The notes: generated by a model not told the origin, from the sequence alone. A DNA stretch of 46,168 nucleotides from Colidextribacter sp. OB.20 (GCF_009911595.1 NZ_QWKG01000032.1:1-46168); one strand, 5' to 3'. Positions 31,042 to 40,544 are shown, numbered from the stretch's first letter. Translations and numbers: made by a program.

Positions 31042-32116
31042 GAAAGCGTTGATTGCCATGAGCGGCGGCGTGGATTCTTCCGTCGCCGCCTTTTTGACCA
31101 AGCAGGCGGGCTATGACTGTATCGGTGTTACCATGAAGCTGTTTCAAAACGAGGATATTGGAGTCAGCAGAGCAAAGACCTGCTGTTCTCTGGACGATGT
31201 GGAGGGTGCCGGAAGCGTGGCCCGACGCCTGGGCATCCCTTACTATGTGTTCAACTTTTCCAGAGACTTCAAGGTTCAGGTGATCGACCGATTCGCTGCC
31301 GCATATGAGAGCGGAGCGACCCCGAACCCCTGTATCGACTGTAACCGCTATCTGAAATTTGAACGCCTCTTTCAGCGGGCCAGGGAGCTGGGCTGCGAGG
31401 CCATTGTCACCGGGCACTATGCCCGGATTGAGAAACAGAATGGCCGGTATATCTTGAAAAAAGCCCTGGATAAAAGCAAAGATCAAAGTTATGTGCTGTA
31501 TATGCTGACGCAGGAGCAGCTGGCCCATATCCGCTTTCCCCTGGGAGCGTTGAGCAAATCAGAAGTTCGGAGAATTGCGGAAGCTCAAGGATTCTGCAAT
31601 TCCGAAAAACCGGATAGTCAGGACATTTGCTTTATCCCGGACGGAGATTATGCTGCCTTTCTGGAACAGTATACAGGCAAACCCTATCCAACTGGCGATG
31701 TCCTTGATCTGTCAGGTCATGTGATTGGGCAGCACCGGGGCGCTGTTCGATATACGACAGGACAGAGGAAAGGACTGGGCCTTGCCTTGAACGAGCCAGT
31801 CTATGTCTGCCGCAAGGATATGGCAGCGAATACCGTAACGGTTGGCCCGGAGCAGTCACTGTATAGCCGGGAATTAAGGACGGATGATGTGAACTGGATT
31901 GCAATCGATCATCTGTCTGGGCCAATGCGGGTTTATGCGAAAATTCGGTATCGGCAAACTGAGCAGCCGTCCACAGTATATCCTGATAAAAGCGGGAAAA
32001 TTCGGCTTTTATTTGATAAACCTCAGCGGGCTGTCACAGCAGGACAGGCGGCCGTGCTATATAATGGTGATATAGTTGTAGGTGGTGGAACGATTTTGAA
32101 AACGGTGCAATTTTAA
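31034..32116 (+). CDS. mnmA: tRNA-specific 2-thiouridylase MnmA
   Basis: 360 residues. The ATP-pyrophosphatase loop is SGGVDSS near residue 10. The catalytic Cys pair is C100 (TPNPCIDCN) and C199 (SQDICFIPDG), followed by the beta-barrel RNA-binding C-terminus (GQHRGAVRYTTGQRKGLGLA...). It thiolates U34 of tRNA-Lys, Glu and Gln using sulfur from NifS. The eight-base overlap with nifU implies coupling. From roughly codon 120 onward the third-codon GC falls noticeably compared with nifS and nifU, hinting that the gene's 3' part has a different recent history. Confidence 0.96.
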   Translation: MGKKALIAMSGGVDSSVAAFLTKQAGYDCIGVTMKLFQNEDIGVSRAKTCCSLDDVEGAGSVARRLGIPYYVFNFSRDFKVQVIDRFAAAYESGATPNPCIDCNRYLKFERLFQRARELGCEAIVTGHYARIEKQNGRYILKKALDKSKDQSYVLYMLTQEQLAHIRFPLGALSKSEVRRIAEAQGFCNSEKPDSQDICFIPDGDYAAFLEQYTGKPYPTGDVLDLSGHVIGQHRGAVRYTTGQRKGLGLALNEPVYVCRKDMAANTVTVGPEQSLYSRELRTDDVNWIAIDHLSGPMRVYAKIRYRQTEQPSTVYPDKSGKIRLLFDKPQRAVTAGQAAVLYNGDIVVGGGTILKTVQF

Positions 32117-32247
32117 TGGAGTATATAGGAGCTGTTTTCCAAATCTGTTTCAAACGATATCAGCGTTTATCAAGTCCTGCCGCTGTTCGACAATCATCTT
32201 TCTTCGCAGACTTCATATGCTTATATGATACCGCTCCATCCAGGTGT
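32117..32247. other. Intergenic stretch after mnmA
   Basis: No gene or clear terminator seen. It grades into the decayed asparagine-synthase fragment. Confidence 0.3.
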
Positions 32248-32697
32248 TTACCTGTACCAGGTATGCCAGAAGCTGAGGGCTTGCCGTAAACAAGGGCTAT
32301 AGGTCTTGGGGTAAGGGCTCTTCTTCCGATGGAGCAGGGCCTGGGGCAAAAGTCCGCCAAAGGCGTTCCAAAGCAGCACCTTCTCCTCCCCCTCTGTCAG
32401 TTCGGAGCGATAGAACCAGGAGTAGCCTCCGAATATCTCATCAGCGCACTCGCCGGTAAGGGCAACTTTGTTGTGCTCCTTAACCAAGCGGCAGAAGTAG
32501 AGCAGAGACGCATCCACATCCGCCATACCCGGCAAGTCCCTGGCGTCCACAGCATTGTCCAGCAATTGGGCCAAACACTCCTCGCCGCACTCCAAAAAGG
32601 TGTGATACAACTCCGGGTGGGCGGACAGCATGATTTCCACATGCGCCCGGTCCCGTTCCGGTTGGAAAGCATTGGGTTGGAAATATTGATCGTTACC
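32248..32697 (-). pseudogene. Asparagine synthase (AsnB) remnant with internal deletion
   Basis: The synthetase-domain motifs VDASLLYFCRLVKEHNKVAL, GECADEIFGGYSWF and HRKKSPYPKT are recognisable. The ~90 residues that normally separate GGYPWF from the EKxLLRxA block are missing: WFYRSEL runs directly into TEGEEKVLLWNAFGGLLP. The glutaminase half is also absent. The gene is therefore doubly truncated and cannot be active. It abuts a histidine-kinase fragment on its 5' side. Confidence 0.75.
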
Positions 32698-32945
32698 AGG
32701 CGAGATGTGTTCCTATATCGGGAAATACAATCGAAATATCAGTTCCCTCCCCGATAGTGCTATGCAGATCGAGACCGGCGTGATGATACTGCGCAATATG
32801 TTTGACGATCGACAGCCCCAGCCCGGTGCCGCCGGAGGCCTTGGAACGGCTCTTGTCCACCCGGAAAAACCGTTCAAACACCCTTGCCTGATACTCCGGG
32901 GGAATCCCGATTCCAGTGTCTTTCACGGTAACTGTTGTGCCGGCG
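32698..32945 (-). pseudogene. Histidine kinase C-terminal fragment, close paralogue of phoR
   Basis: It encodes VTVKDTGIGIPPEYQARVFE, RFFRVDKSRSKASGGTG and LGLSIVKHIAQYHHAG, the ATP-binding N/G boxes of a PhoR-type kinase. The sequence is very similar at DNA level to the 3' end of the intact phoR (40270-40430). The kinase's sensor and HisKA parts are missing. At ~32945 it joins the RusA-like repeat, where reading continues in the wrong strand of that gene. This is a recombination junction. Confidence 0.75.
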
Positions 32946-32948
32946 TCA

Positions 32949-33190
32949 CTTGGTATCTTTTTTGAGGACGACAACATGGAGCATATGGCCTTTTCGGTGG
33001 TTGGGAGATGGGGCGAAAAAGGTGCCACGATTATCCGTATTTCGGAGTTTAACAAATTACAGCAAATCAGAGGCATCACATGAAAGCCGATTTTTGGACG
33101 AAACTATGAGTTTTTGAAAATGTCATGGTGAACAAAGCAAAGCGAAAAATATATGTTGGTCTTGGACTTCAATCAGTCATAATGCACTGT
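32949..33190 (+). repeat. ~240-bp direct repeat (RusA-like 3' end plus trailer), copy 2
   Basis: Matches 10686-10922. It includes the last ~43 codons of a RusA-like gene (IFFEDDNMEHMAFSVVGRWG to stop at 33082) without its start, plus the same non-coding trailer. It is sandwiched between the kinase fragment and a YibE/F fragment, so neither neighbour is complete. Confidence 0.8.
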
Positions 33191-33870
33191 TAGCGGTACT
33201 TTCCTTCATCTTGTCCGTGCTGATGATCTGGAAGGTGCTTGTTCCACTCTATTTGAAGGGGTGGAATCCCATTTGGGTGGGACTGGGGATCACTCTGGCG
33301 CTGACGGTCTTGATCGTCAGCCTGGTATATGGTTTCGACCGCCGCTGCGCCGCCGCAGTCTCCGGTTCCTTCCTGGGCATCCTGGTCACTTGCATGATGG
33401 GCGTGGTTTTTACAAATCTTTTCCAGATCCACGGAGCGGTTATGTCTTACTCGGAGAGCCTGCTCTATGCCGGATACCAGCATCTGAACCTGACACAGAT
33501 TTTTATGGCCTCAATTTTTATCGGCGCGTCAGGGGCTGTTATGGACTTGTCCGTGGATATTACCTCCGCTGTCTATGAGGTCGTTCAGAAACAGCCGGCA
33601 CTCAGCCGCAAGGAGGCAATTCAATCCGGTCTGAATGTGGGCCGGGCCGCCATGGGAACGATGACTACCACGTTGCTGCTGGCATACTCCGGCGGGTATG
33701 TAGCTTTGCTGATGGTGTTCATGGCCCAGGGAACGCCGCTGACCAATGTCTTCAATTACAAATATGTTGCGGCGGAGCTGCTGCATACCGTGATCGGTTC
33801 CTTTGGGCTGGTGACAGTGGCCCCATTTACGGCTCTGTGTTCCGGAATGTTCCTGTTGTCGGGTGCGTGA
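33190..33870 (+). pseudogene. YibE/F-family membrane protein, N-terminally truncated
   Basis: The frame is open from 33190 (LAVLSFILSVLMIWKVLVPL) with no start codon or ribosome-binding site at the junction. The first ATG-type start is internal (33211, GTG). About six membrane segments and the family stretch IFIGASGAVMDLSVDITSAV followed by NVGRAAMGTMTTTLLLAYSGG match YibE/F proteins, which are normally longer, with an N-terminal extracytoplasmic domain. That domain is lost here, at the edge of the RusA-like repeat. Confidence 0.7.
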
Positions 33871-33934
33871 TTGATATTGCCCATGGCGGCAGGGATGACA
33901 TGGGGCAATAGAGCACATCGGCAAAATACTAAAC

Positions 33935-33974
33935 TTTACACAGGTTTTACCAAAGCTGCCTTTCGCATTTTACA
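33935..33974 (+). promoter_or_regulatory. Pho boxes upstream of pstS
   Basis: TTTACA (33935-33940), TTTACC (33946-33951) and TTTACA (33969-33974) are spaced 11 and 23 bp apart, one and two helical turns. This matches the TT(A/T/C)ACA direct repeats bound by PhoP/PhoB regulators in Firmicutes. They lie ~100 bp upstream of pstS, and the system's own response regulator is encoded at 38152. Confidence 0.65.
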
Positions 33975-34075
33975 TTCAGGCGGTATCCTTATTCTTGTGG
34001 ACGGGAGGATAGGCAGGCGGATCGCCGATCCCCCGGGATACACTACAAATCAAACAGGAATAGGAGTTATTTGTC

Positions 34076-34894
34076 ATGAAAAAGAAAACACAGAAATTGC
34101 TTGGCCTGGTCATGGCTGCTGCCGTGGCTGCGTCTATGCTGGCCGGATGTTCCCGGAAGCTCTCTGGTACCGTGGCGACCGATGGTTCCACCTCCATGGA
34201 GAAGGTGATCGGCGCGCTGGGCGAGGCGTTCATGGAGCAGAACGACGGCGTGACCTTTACCTACAACCCCACCGGCTCCAGCCCCGGCATCCAGGCTGTC
34301 CAGGAGGGCAGCTGCGACATCGGCTTGTCCAGCCGCGCCCTGAAAGAGGACGAAAAAAACAGCGGACTGACGGAAACCATTCTGGCCCTGGACGGCATCG
34401 CGGTCATCGTCCACCCGGACAACCCGATCTCCGACCTGGACGTGGACACCATCGCCAGGCTCTACACCGGCGAGATCACCAACTGGAAGGACGTGAGCGG
34501 CAATGACGCACCGGTGGTCCTCATTGGCCGGGAGGCCGGCAGCGGCACCCGGGAGGGCTTTGAATCCATCACCGATACCAAAGAAAAGTGCCAGTACCGC
34601 CAGGAACTCACCTCCACCGGCAACGTGATCACCGCCGTGGCCCAAAACCCGGACGCCATCGGCTACGCCTCCCTGGCCAGCCTGGACGACAGCGTCCGCG
34701 CCCTCACCGTGGGCGGCGTAGCCCCCTCCGAGGAGACCGTGAAGGATGGCAGCTACGCCATCCAGCGCCCCTTCGTGCTGGTGACAAAGACCGACGCCAA
34801 GTTGTCCGAGGCGGCCCAGGCATTCTTCGACTTCGCAACCTCCGCCGACGCCGCCCCTCTCATCAACAAGGCCGGCGCGGTAGCGGCAAACTGA
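34076..34894 (+). CDS. pstS: Phosphate-binding lipoprotein PstS
   Basis: 272 residues. The lipoprotein signal MKKKTQKLLGLVMAAAVAA ends in SMLAGC. Phosphate-binding loops include ATDGSTSMEKV, NPTGSSPGIQAV and REAGSGTREGFES. It captures inorganic phosphate for PstCAB. First gene of the pst-pho unit, preceded by Pho boxes and a TAGGAG ribosome-binding site. Confidence 0.95.
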   Translation: MKKKTQKLLGLVMAAAVAASMLAGCSRKLSGTVATDGSTSMEKVIGALGEAFMEQNDGVTFTYNPTGSSPGIQAVQEGSCDIGLSSRALKEDEKNSGLTETILALDGIAVIVHPDNPISDLDVDTIARLYTGEITNWKDVSGNDAPVVLIGREAGSGTREGFESITDTKEKCQYRQELTSTGNVITAVAQNPDAIGYASLASLDDSVRALTVGGVAPSEETVKDGSYAIQRPFVLVTKTDAKLSEAAQAFFDFATSADAAPLINKAGAVAAN

Positions 34895-34957
34895 CCCCCC
34901 CCTCATGGAGCGGCGGCTTTCTCTGCCGCCGCTCCTACCCATTAGGAGGCACAATTT

Positions 34958-35827
34958 ATGGGAAAACATCAACGTTTTATAGAAAAGCTGATCCACGGGA
35001 TCTTTCTTCTCTTGGGGCTGGTCACAGTGGGCTGCGTCCTGCTGATTACGGTATATCTGATCCTGTCCGGCATCCCCGCCATCCGGCAGATCGGCCTGCT
35101 GGACTTCCTGTTGGGGGACACCTGGGAATCCACGGCGAAAGAACCGTCCTTCGGCATCCTGCCTTTTATCCTCACCAGCGTCTACGGTACGGCGGGGGCC
35201 ATCCTCTTTGGTGTGCCGGTGGGCTTCTTCACGGCGGTGTATCTGGCCAAGCTGGCCCCGGCAAAGGTGAAGTCGGTGGTGGAATCCGCTGTCAGCCTGC
35301 TGGCGGGCATTCCCTCGGTGGTCTACGGCCTGGTAGGTATGCTGGTGCTGGTGCCGGGTATCCGAGCGCTGTTCCATGTGCCGGACGGGGCCAGCCTGCT
35401 GGCGGCAATGATCGTGCTGTCCGTCATGATCCTGCCCTCCATCATCAAGGTGTCCGTCACGGCCCTGGAGGCGGTGCCCAAGGAGTACGAGGATGCCTCC
35501 CTGGCCTTGGGGGCCACCCCCATTGAGACGTATTTCAAGGTATCCGCACCGGCGGCCAAAAGCGGCGTCGCGGCGGCGGTGGTGCTGGGGGTAGGCCGGG
35601 CCATCGGGGAGGCCATGGCGGTGATGATGGTGTCGGGCAACGTGCCCAATATGCCGGCCCTGTTCCAGAGCGTCCGGTTTCTCACCACGGCGGTAGCCAG
35701 CGAGATGGCCTATTCCGGCGGATTGCAAAGGCAGGCACTGTTCTCCATCGCCCTGGTGCTGTTCCTGTTCATCATGCTGATCAATGCGGCGCTGAATTTC
35801 TTCCTCAAGCGGGACAAGGAGGGTTAA
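34958..35827 (+). CDS. pstC: Phosphate ABC transporter permease PstC
   Basis: 289 residues with six membrane helices. ABC-permease EAA motif region: EYEDASLALGATPIETYFKV. Conserved GIPSVVYGLVGMLVLVP and GVGRAIGEAMAVMM segments identify the PstC branch. It starts after TTAGGAGG and ends two bases before the pstA start codon. Confidence 0.95.
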   Translation: MGKHQRFIEKLIHGIFLLLGLVTVGCVLLITVYLILSGIPAIRQIGLLDFLLGDTWESTAKEPSFGILPFILTSVYGTAGAILFGVPVGFFTAVYLAKLAPAKVKSVVESAVSLLAGIPSVVYGLVGMLVLVPGIRALFHVPDGASLLAAMIVLSVMILPSIIKVSVTALEAVPKEYEDASLALGATPIETYFKVSAPAAKSGVAAAVVLGVGRAIGEAMAVMMVSGNVPNMPALFQSVRFLTTAVASEMAYSGGLQRQALFSIALVLFLFIMLINAALNFFLKRDKEG

Positions 35828-35829
35828 GC

Positions 35830-36690
35830 TTGAACACGACCATTTCCTCTGGCAGACGATTCTATATTGGCCTGATGAAAGGACTGATGGTCCTGTCGGC
35901 GGCGCTCACCTGCGGCCTGGCCCTGTTCCTCATCGGCTTTGTGCTGTGCAAGGGCGTGCCCAGCCTCACCTGGGAGCTGGTGTCTACCAAACCCAGCTAT
36001 TTGAATGATACCATCGGCATCCTGCCGGATATTTTGAACACAGTCTATATCATCGTGGCCACGCTGCTGATCGTTCTGCCCCTGGGGGTAGGCGCGGCCA
36101 TCTATCTGACAGAGTACGCCGCCAGCAAACGGCTGGTGGCGGTCATTGAGTACGCCGCCGAAACCCTGTCCGGCATCCCGTCCATCATCTTCGGGCTGGT
36201 GGGGATGCTGGTGTTCGCCAACACCTTCGGCAAGTGCCTGCTGGCCGGCGCTCTGACCCTGGTGATCATGAATCTGCCCACCGTCATGCGGACCGCCCAG
36301 GAGAGTTTGAAAACGGTGCCCACAAGCTTGCGGGAGGGGGCCTTCGGCCTGGGGGCCGGGAAGTGGCGGGTGGTACGCACGGTAGTGCTTCCCGGCTGTG
36401 TGGACGGGATCATCACCGGCTGCATCCTGTCGGCGGGCCGGATCATGGGCGAATCGGCGGCGCTGCTGTTCACGGCGGGCTTTGCCCACGCCCTCAACGG
36501 CTTTTTCTCCGGTCTGGGCAGTCCGGGAGCCACCCTCACCGTGGCGCTGTACCTCTACGCCAACGAACCCCGGCCCGGGGCCAAGGAGGCGTCCTTCGCC
36601 ATCGCCGCCATCCTGATGCTGCTGACTCTGGCCATCAATTTTGCCGCAGTCCTGGTTGGCCGGTACTTTAAGAAAAGGAGCGCGTTATGA
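35830..36690 (+). CDS. pstA: Phosphate ABC transporter permease PstA
   Basis: 286 residues, TTG start following AAGGAGGGTTAAGC. Six membrane helices, with [15 protein letters not shown] and the coupling helix [38 protein letters not shown] is typical of PstA. Its last four bases overlap the pstB start. Confidence 0.94.
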   Translation: MNTTISSGRRFYIGLMKGLMVLSAALTCGLALFLIGFVLCKGVPSLTWELVSTKPSYLNDTIGILPDILNTVYIIVATLLIVLPLGVGAAIYLTEYAASKRLVAVIEYAAETLSGIPSIIFGLVGMLVFANTFGKCLLAGALTLVIMNLPTVMRTAQESLKTVPTSLREGAFGLGAGKWRVVRTVVLPGCVDGIITGCILSAGRIMGESAALLFTAGFAHALNGFFSGLGSPGATLTVALYLYANEPRPGAKEASFAIAAILMLLTLAINFAAVLVGRYFKKRSAL

Positions 36691-37442
36691 GCAGTATGAT
36701 TACCGCCAAGGACCTGTGCCTGTGGTATGGGACAGCCCAGGCGCTGCACAATATCAATATTGCGATCCCGGAAAAGAACATTACCGCCTTTATCGGCCCC
36801 TCCGGGTGCGGGAAGTCCACCTTTCTGAAAACGCTGAACCGGATGAACGATCTGATCCCCGGCGTGAAGATCACCGGCGAGGTGCGCTATGGGGAGCAGG
36901 ACGTGTATGCCTCTGGCCTGGATGTGAACCTGCTGCGCCGCGAGATCGGCATGGTGTTCCAGAAGCCCAACCCCTTCCCCATAAGCATCTATGACAACAT
37001 CGCCTACGGCCCCCGGACCCACGGCGTCCGTAACAAGGCCAGGCTGGACGAACTTGTGGAGCGCTCCCTCCGGGACGCGGCCATTTGGGACGAGGTAAAG
37101 GACCGACTAAAGAAGAACGCCCTGGGTCTGTCCGGCGGCCAGCAGCAGCGGCTTTGTATCGCCCGCGCCCTGGCTGTGGAGCCGAAGGTGCTGTTGATGG
37201 ACGAACCCACCAGCGCCCTGGACCCCATTTCTACCTCCAAAATCGAGGAGCTGGCCATGGGCCTGAAGGAGCAATATACCATCATCATCGTGACCCACAA
37301 TATGCAGCAGGCCGCCCGCATTTCGGACTATACCGCTTTTTTCCTGCTGGGGGAATTGATTGAATACGGTGAGACAGAAAAGCTGTTCTCTCGGCCGGAG
37401 TGCCAGAAAACGGAGGACTATATCACAGGGAGGTTTGGATAA
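36687..37442 (+). CDS. pstB: Phosphate ABC transporter ATP-binding protein PstB
   Basis: 251 residues. Walker A is GPSGCGKST, the signature is [16 protein letters not shown], Walker B is [12 protein letters not shown], with the H-loop in VTHNMQQAA. The [17 protein letters not shown] and [15 protein letters not shown] stretches are PstB-specific. Ends TAATG, sharing a base with the phoU start. Confidence 0.97.
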   Translation: MSSMITAKDLCLWYGTAQALHNINIAIPEKNITAFIGPSGCGKSTFLKTLNRMNDLIPGVKITGEVRYGEQDVYASGLDVNLLRREIGMVFQKPNPFPISIYDNIAYGPRTHGVRNKARLDELVERSLRDAAIWDEVKDRLKKNALGLSGGQQQRLCIARALAVEPKVLLMDEPTSALDPISTSKIEELAMGLKEQYTIIIVTHNMQQAARISDYTAFFLLGELIEYGETEKLFSRPECQKTEDYITGRFG

Positions 37443-38098
37443 TGCGGAGCAAATTTGACGAGCAGCTTGCCCTGATGAAAAATGAGCTGATTCAGATGGG
37501 CGCACTGTGTGAGGAAGCGATCTCCCTGGCGGCAAAGGCTTTGACCGAGGGGGACAAGACCTTGGCGGAGAAGGTCGGGCCGCTGGACGGGGAGATCGAC
37601 CAGATGGAGCGGGACATTGAGAGCCTGTGTTTGAAGCTGCTGCTCCAACAGCAGCCGGTGGCCCGTGACCTGCGGCAGATTTCCGCCGCGCTGAAAATCA
37701 TCACCGATATGGAGCGCATCGGGGATCAGGCGTCCGATATTGCGGAGATCATTCTTGCCATGCTGGCGGAGGGCTACGTCCCGGAGGATGTGGGGCATAT
37801 CCGCGAAATGGCGCGGGAGACGATCAAAATGGTCACAGAGAGCGTGGATTCTTACGTCCGGCAGGATATAGAGCCGGCCAGAGCCGTGATTGCCCACGAT
37901 GACACCATTGACCGCTATTTTACGCAGGTCAGAGCCGTGCTGATCCAAAAGATCGCGGAGTCTCCTATGGTGGGAGAACACGCGCTTGACCTGCTGATGA
38001 TCGATAAATACCTGGAGCGTATTGGCGACCATGCCGTCAATATCGCGGAGTGGGTCATTTTCTCCGTCACCGGGAATAAGAACATGCAGGCTCATTGA
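37442..38098 (+). CDS. phoU: Phosphate signalling protein PhoU
   Basis: 218 residues from the ATG at 37442 ([20 protein letters not shown]), with GGGAGG upstream inside pstB. Two repeats of the three-helix PhoU fold, each with the metal-binding motif E/DxxxD: RIGDQASDIAEI and RIGDHAVNIAEW. It couples PstSCAB flux to the PhoR kinase. Position between pstB and the two-component genes is canonical. Confidence 0.95.
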   Translation: MRSKFDEQLALMKNELIQMGALCEEAISLAAKALTEGDKTLAEKVGPLDGEIDQMERDIESLCLKLLLQQQPVARDLRQISAALKIITDMERIGDQASDIAEIILAMLAEGYVPEDVGHIREMARETIKMVTESVDSYVRQDIEPARAVIAHDDTIDRYFTQVRAVLIQKIAESPMVGEHALDLLMIDKYLERIGDHAVNIAEWVIFSVTGNKNMQAH

Positions 38099-38151
38099 TA
38101 GCAAGGAGTGTTTTGTGGTATGATGATCTCGGTCAGAAAGGGGGAAAGAAC

Positions 38152-38826
38152 ATGATTTTTTGCGTAGAAGATGACGAAAGCATCCAGAGCCTTGAACTCT
38201 ATGCTTTACAAAGCGCGGGCTTCGAGGTCAGGGGCTTTGCGGACGGCGATTCTTTCTTGGAGGCGCTGCGCACGGAACTGCCCCAGCTTGTTATTTTGGA
38301 TGTCATGCTGCCCGGAAAAAGCGGCGTTGAATTGCTGAAGCAGATGAAGGAATCCAGCGCGACCCGGGAGATCGCGGTCATCATGGCAACGGCAAAGGGG
38401 GCGGAGTACGATAAAATCCAGAGCCTGGACCTGGGGGCGGACGATTATCTGGTCAAGCCCTTCGGCATGATGGAGATGGTGTCACGGGTCAAGGCGGTAC
38501 TGCGCCGTTGCCATCCCAGGCAAAACCCGGAAGTCCTGGCGGCAAATGATCTGGTGATTGATCTGGCGGAGCATACCGTTATGGCAGGCGGTGAGCGGGT
38601 TTCCCTCACCTATAAAGAATTTGAATTGCTGCGCCTGTTCATGTCCTCCCCCGGTGTCGCGTTCACCAGAGAAAAACTCCTGACCAGCATCTGGGATTCG
38701 GACTATTCCGGTGAAACCAGGACTGTGGATATGCACATTCGGACCTTGCGGCAGAAGCTGGGAAGCTATGGGGCAATGATCGAAACGATTCGTAATGTGG
38801 GCTATCGGCTGGAGGTAAAACCATGA
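38152..38826 (+). CDS. phoB: PhoB/PhoP-type response regulator
   Basis: 224 residues from the ATG at 38152, with AAAGGGGGAAAG upstream. Receiver domain: acidic pair at residues 7-8 (CVEDDES), phospho-acceptor D50 (LVILDVMLP), T80 and K102 (YLVKPFG). The OmpR-type winged HTH follows, with SLTYKEFELLRLFM and RTVDMHIRTLRQKLG. It would activate pstS through the Pho boxes. Overlaps phoR by four bases (ATGA). Confidence 0.94.
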   Translation: MIFCVEDDESIQSLELYALQSAGFEVRGFADGDSFLEALRTELPQLVILDVMLPGKSGVELLKQMKESSATREIAVIMATAKGAEYDKIQSLDLGADDYLVKPFGMMEMVSRVKAVLRRCHPRQNPEVLAANDLVIDLAEHTVMAGGERVSLTYKEFELLRLFMSSPGVAFTREKLLTSIWDSDYSGETRTVDMHIRTLRQKLGSYGAMIETIRNVGYRLEVKP

Positions 38827-40499
38827 CCAAAAAAATTTTTCGGTCTATCCTGTGTGTAGCGGCGGCGGTACTGCTGGCAAACCTCGTCATTGTCATGGGA
38901 TGCCTGTATGACTACTTCGGCTCCGTTCAGGAGACGCAGTTAAAAGACGAGCTGCGGCTTGCGGCCTACGGGGTGGAGGAAAATGGCCCGAACTATTTGG
39001 AACACCTGTCAGAGCGCGATTACCGCTACGCCTGGACCCCGGACTACCGCCTGACCTGGGTCGCGTCTGACGGCACGGTGCTGTTTGATACGCTGGATTC
39101 CGCGGAAAATATGGAAAACCACGCAGACCGCGTCGAGGTCCGGGAAGCGTTTGCGAAAGGGGAAAGCAGCAGCGTCCGCTACTCCACCACCCTCACAGAG
39201 CGGACGCTTTACTATGCCAAGACGCTGAATGACGGAACTGTGCTGCGTATCTCCATCCGTCAGGCAACGGTGCTGGCGCTGGTTCTGGTGATGCTCCAGC
39301 CCATTTTGCTGGTAGCCATTCTCGCGGTCATTCTCTCTGCGGCCCTTGCAAATTGGATGTCCAAGAAAATCGTTCGGCCTCTTAACTCGCTGGATTTGGA
39401 TCATCCGCTGGAGAATGACGCCTACGAAGAATTAGCGCCCCTTCTCAGCCGCATCCATCAGCAGCGGCAGCAGATCGCCGCGCAGCTTCACAGCTTGAAG
39501 AAACAGACAGATGAATTTGCGCAAGTGACCAGCCACATGAAGGAGGGCCTTGTGCTTCTTGATAACGCGGGAAAAATTCTGAGCATCAATCCGGCGGCGC
39601 AGCAGGTTTTTGGGGCGGAAAGCTCCTGTGATGGACAGGATTTCCTGACAATAGATCGAAGCCGTGACCTGCATCTCGCCATACAAACAGCGGCGGAGGA
39701 AGGACACGGCGAGATCAGGTCGGAGCGAAACGGGCGGGAGTTTCAATTTGACATCAGCCGGATCGAGTCGGAGGATGCCTTTGTTGGAACGGTGCTGCTG
39801 GCCTTTGACGTGACAGAGCAGGCATTTGCGGAACAAAATCGCCGGGAGTTTACCGCTAACGTATCCCATGAGCTGAAAACGCCCTTGCAGTCCATCACCG
39901 GCAGCGCTGAGCTACTGGAAAACGGGCTTGTCAAGCCGGAGGACGTGCCCCGGTTTGTGGGCATGATCCGCACGGAGGCGGCGCGGCTGGTCACGCTGGT
40001 GGATGACATCATCCACCTCTCCCAGCTGGACGAGGGGGCGGCGCCGGACCGGGAGACGGTTGATCTGCTGGAGACAGCCAAGGATGCGGCGTCTGCCTTG
40101 GGTGACAGCGCCACTGAAAAGGGAATCCATGTCTCCGTCTCGGGAGAGAGCGTTTCCATCAGCGGCGTCCGAAGCTTTTTACACGAAATGATTTATAATC
40201 TCTGTGACAACGCCATCAAATATAATGTGGAGAATGGCTCGGTGGAGATCACCGTCGTCAGAAAGGAGCAGGAGGCCGTTGTAACGGTCAAAGATACGGG
40301 CATCGGCATCCCGGCGGAGCACCAGTCCAGAATCTTCGAGCGGTTCTTCCGGGTGGATAAGAGCCGGTCGAAGGCCTCCGGCGGAACCGGGCTGGGGCTG
40401 TCTATCGTCAAGCACATCGCACAGTATCACGGTGCAACCATTAAGTTGCAGAGTGAGTTCGGTTGCGGTACTACTGTTTCAGTTGTGTTTCCTTTGTAG
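38823..40499 (+). CDS. phoR: PhoR-type sensor histidine kinase
   Basis: 558 residues: N-terminal membrane helix (~7-30), an extracytoplasmic domain (~31-150), second helix (~153-175), a HAMP-like linker, and a PAS domain (~235-330, DNAGKILSINPAAQQVFGAE). HisKA has the phospho-accepting H349 (FTANVSHELKTPLQ). The ATPase domain has the N box NLCDNAIKYN, G1 DTGIGIP and G2 GGTGLGLSIV. It senses phosphate status through PhoU/Pst and phosphorylates the adjacent regulator. A fragment nearly identical to its 3' end lies at 32698-32945. Confidence 0.94.
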   Translation: MTKKIFRSILCVAAAVLLANLVIVMGCLYDYFGSVQETQLKDELRLAAYGVEENGPNYLEHLSERDYRYAWTPDYRLTWVASDGTVLFDTLDSAENMENHADRVEVREAFAKGESSSVRYSTTLTERTLYYAKTLNDGTVLRISIRQATVLALVLVMLQPILLVAILAVILSAALANWMSKKIVRPLNSLDLDHPLENDAYEELAPLLSRIHQQRQQIAAQLHSLKKQTDEFAQVTSHMKEGLVLLDNAGKILSINPAAQQVFGAESSCDGQDFLTIDRSRDLHLAIQTAAEEGHGEIRSERNGREFQFDISRIESEDAFVGTVLLAFDVTEQAFAEQNRREFTANVSHELKTPLQSITGSAELLENGLVKPEDVPRFVGMIRTEAARLVTLVDDIIHLSQLDEGAAPDRETVDLLETAKDAASALGDSATEKGIHVSVSGESVSISGVRSFLHEMIYNLCDNAIKYNVENGSVEITVVRKEQEAVVTVKDTGIGIPAEHQSRIFERFFRVDKSRSKASGGTGLGLSIVKHIAQYHGATIKLQSEFGCGTTVSVVFPL

Positions 40500-40544
40500 T
40501 CGGCAGATCAGTAATCGTGGAAAAAAGGAGCAATACCTTTGCTG

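Noticed and set aside
34067-35728. A 553-codon minus-strand open frame
   Set aside because: It is antisense to pstS and pstC, both of which are unmistakable on the plus strand; composition is His/Gly/Arg-rich as in shadow frames.
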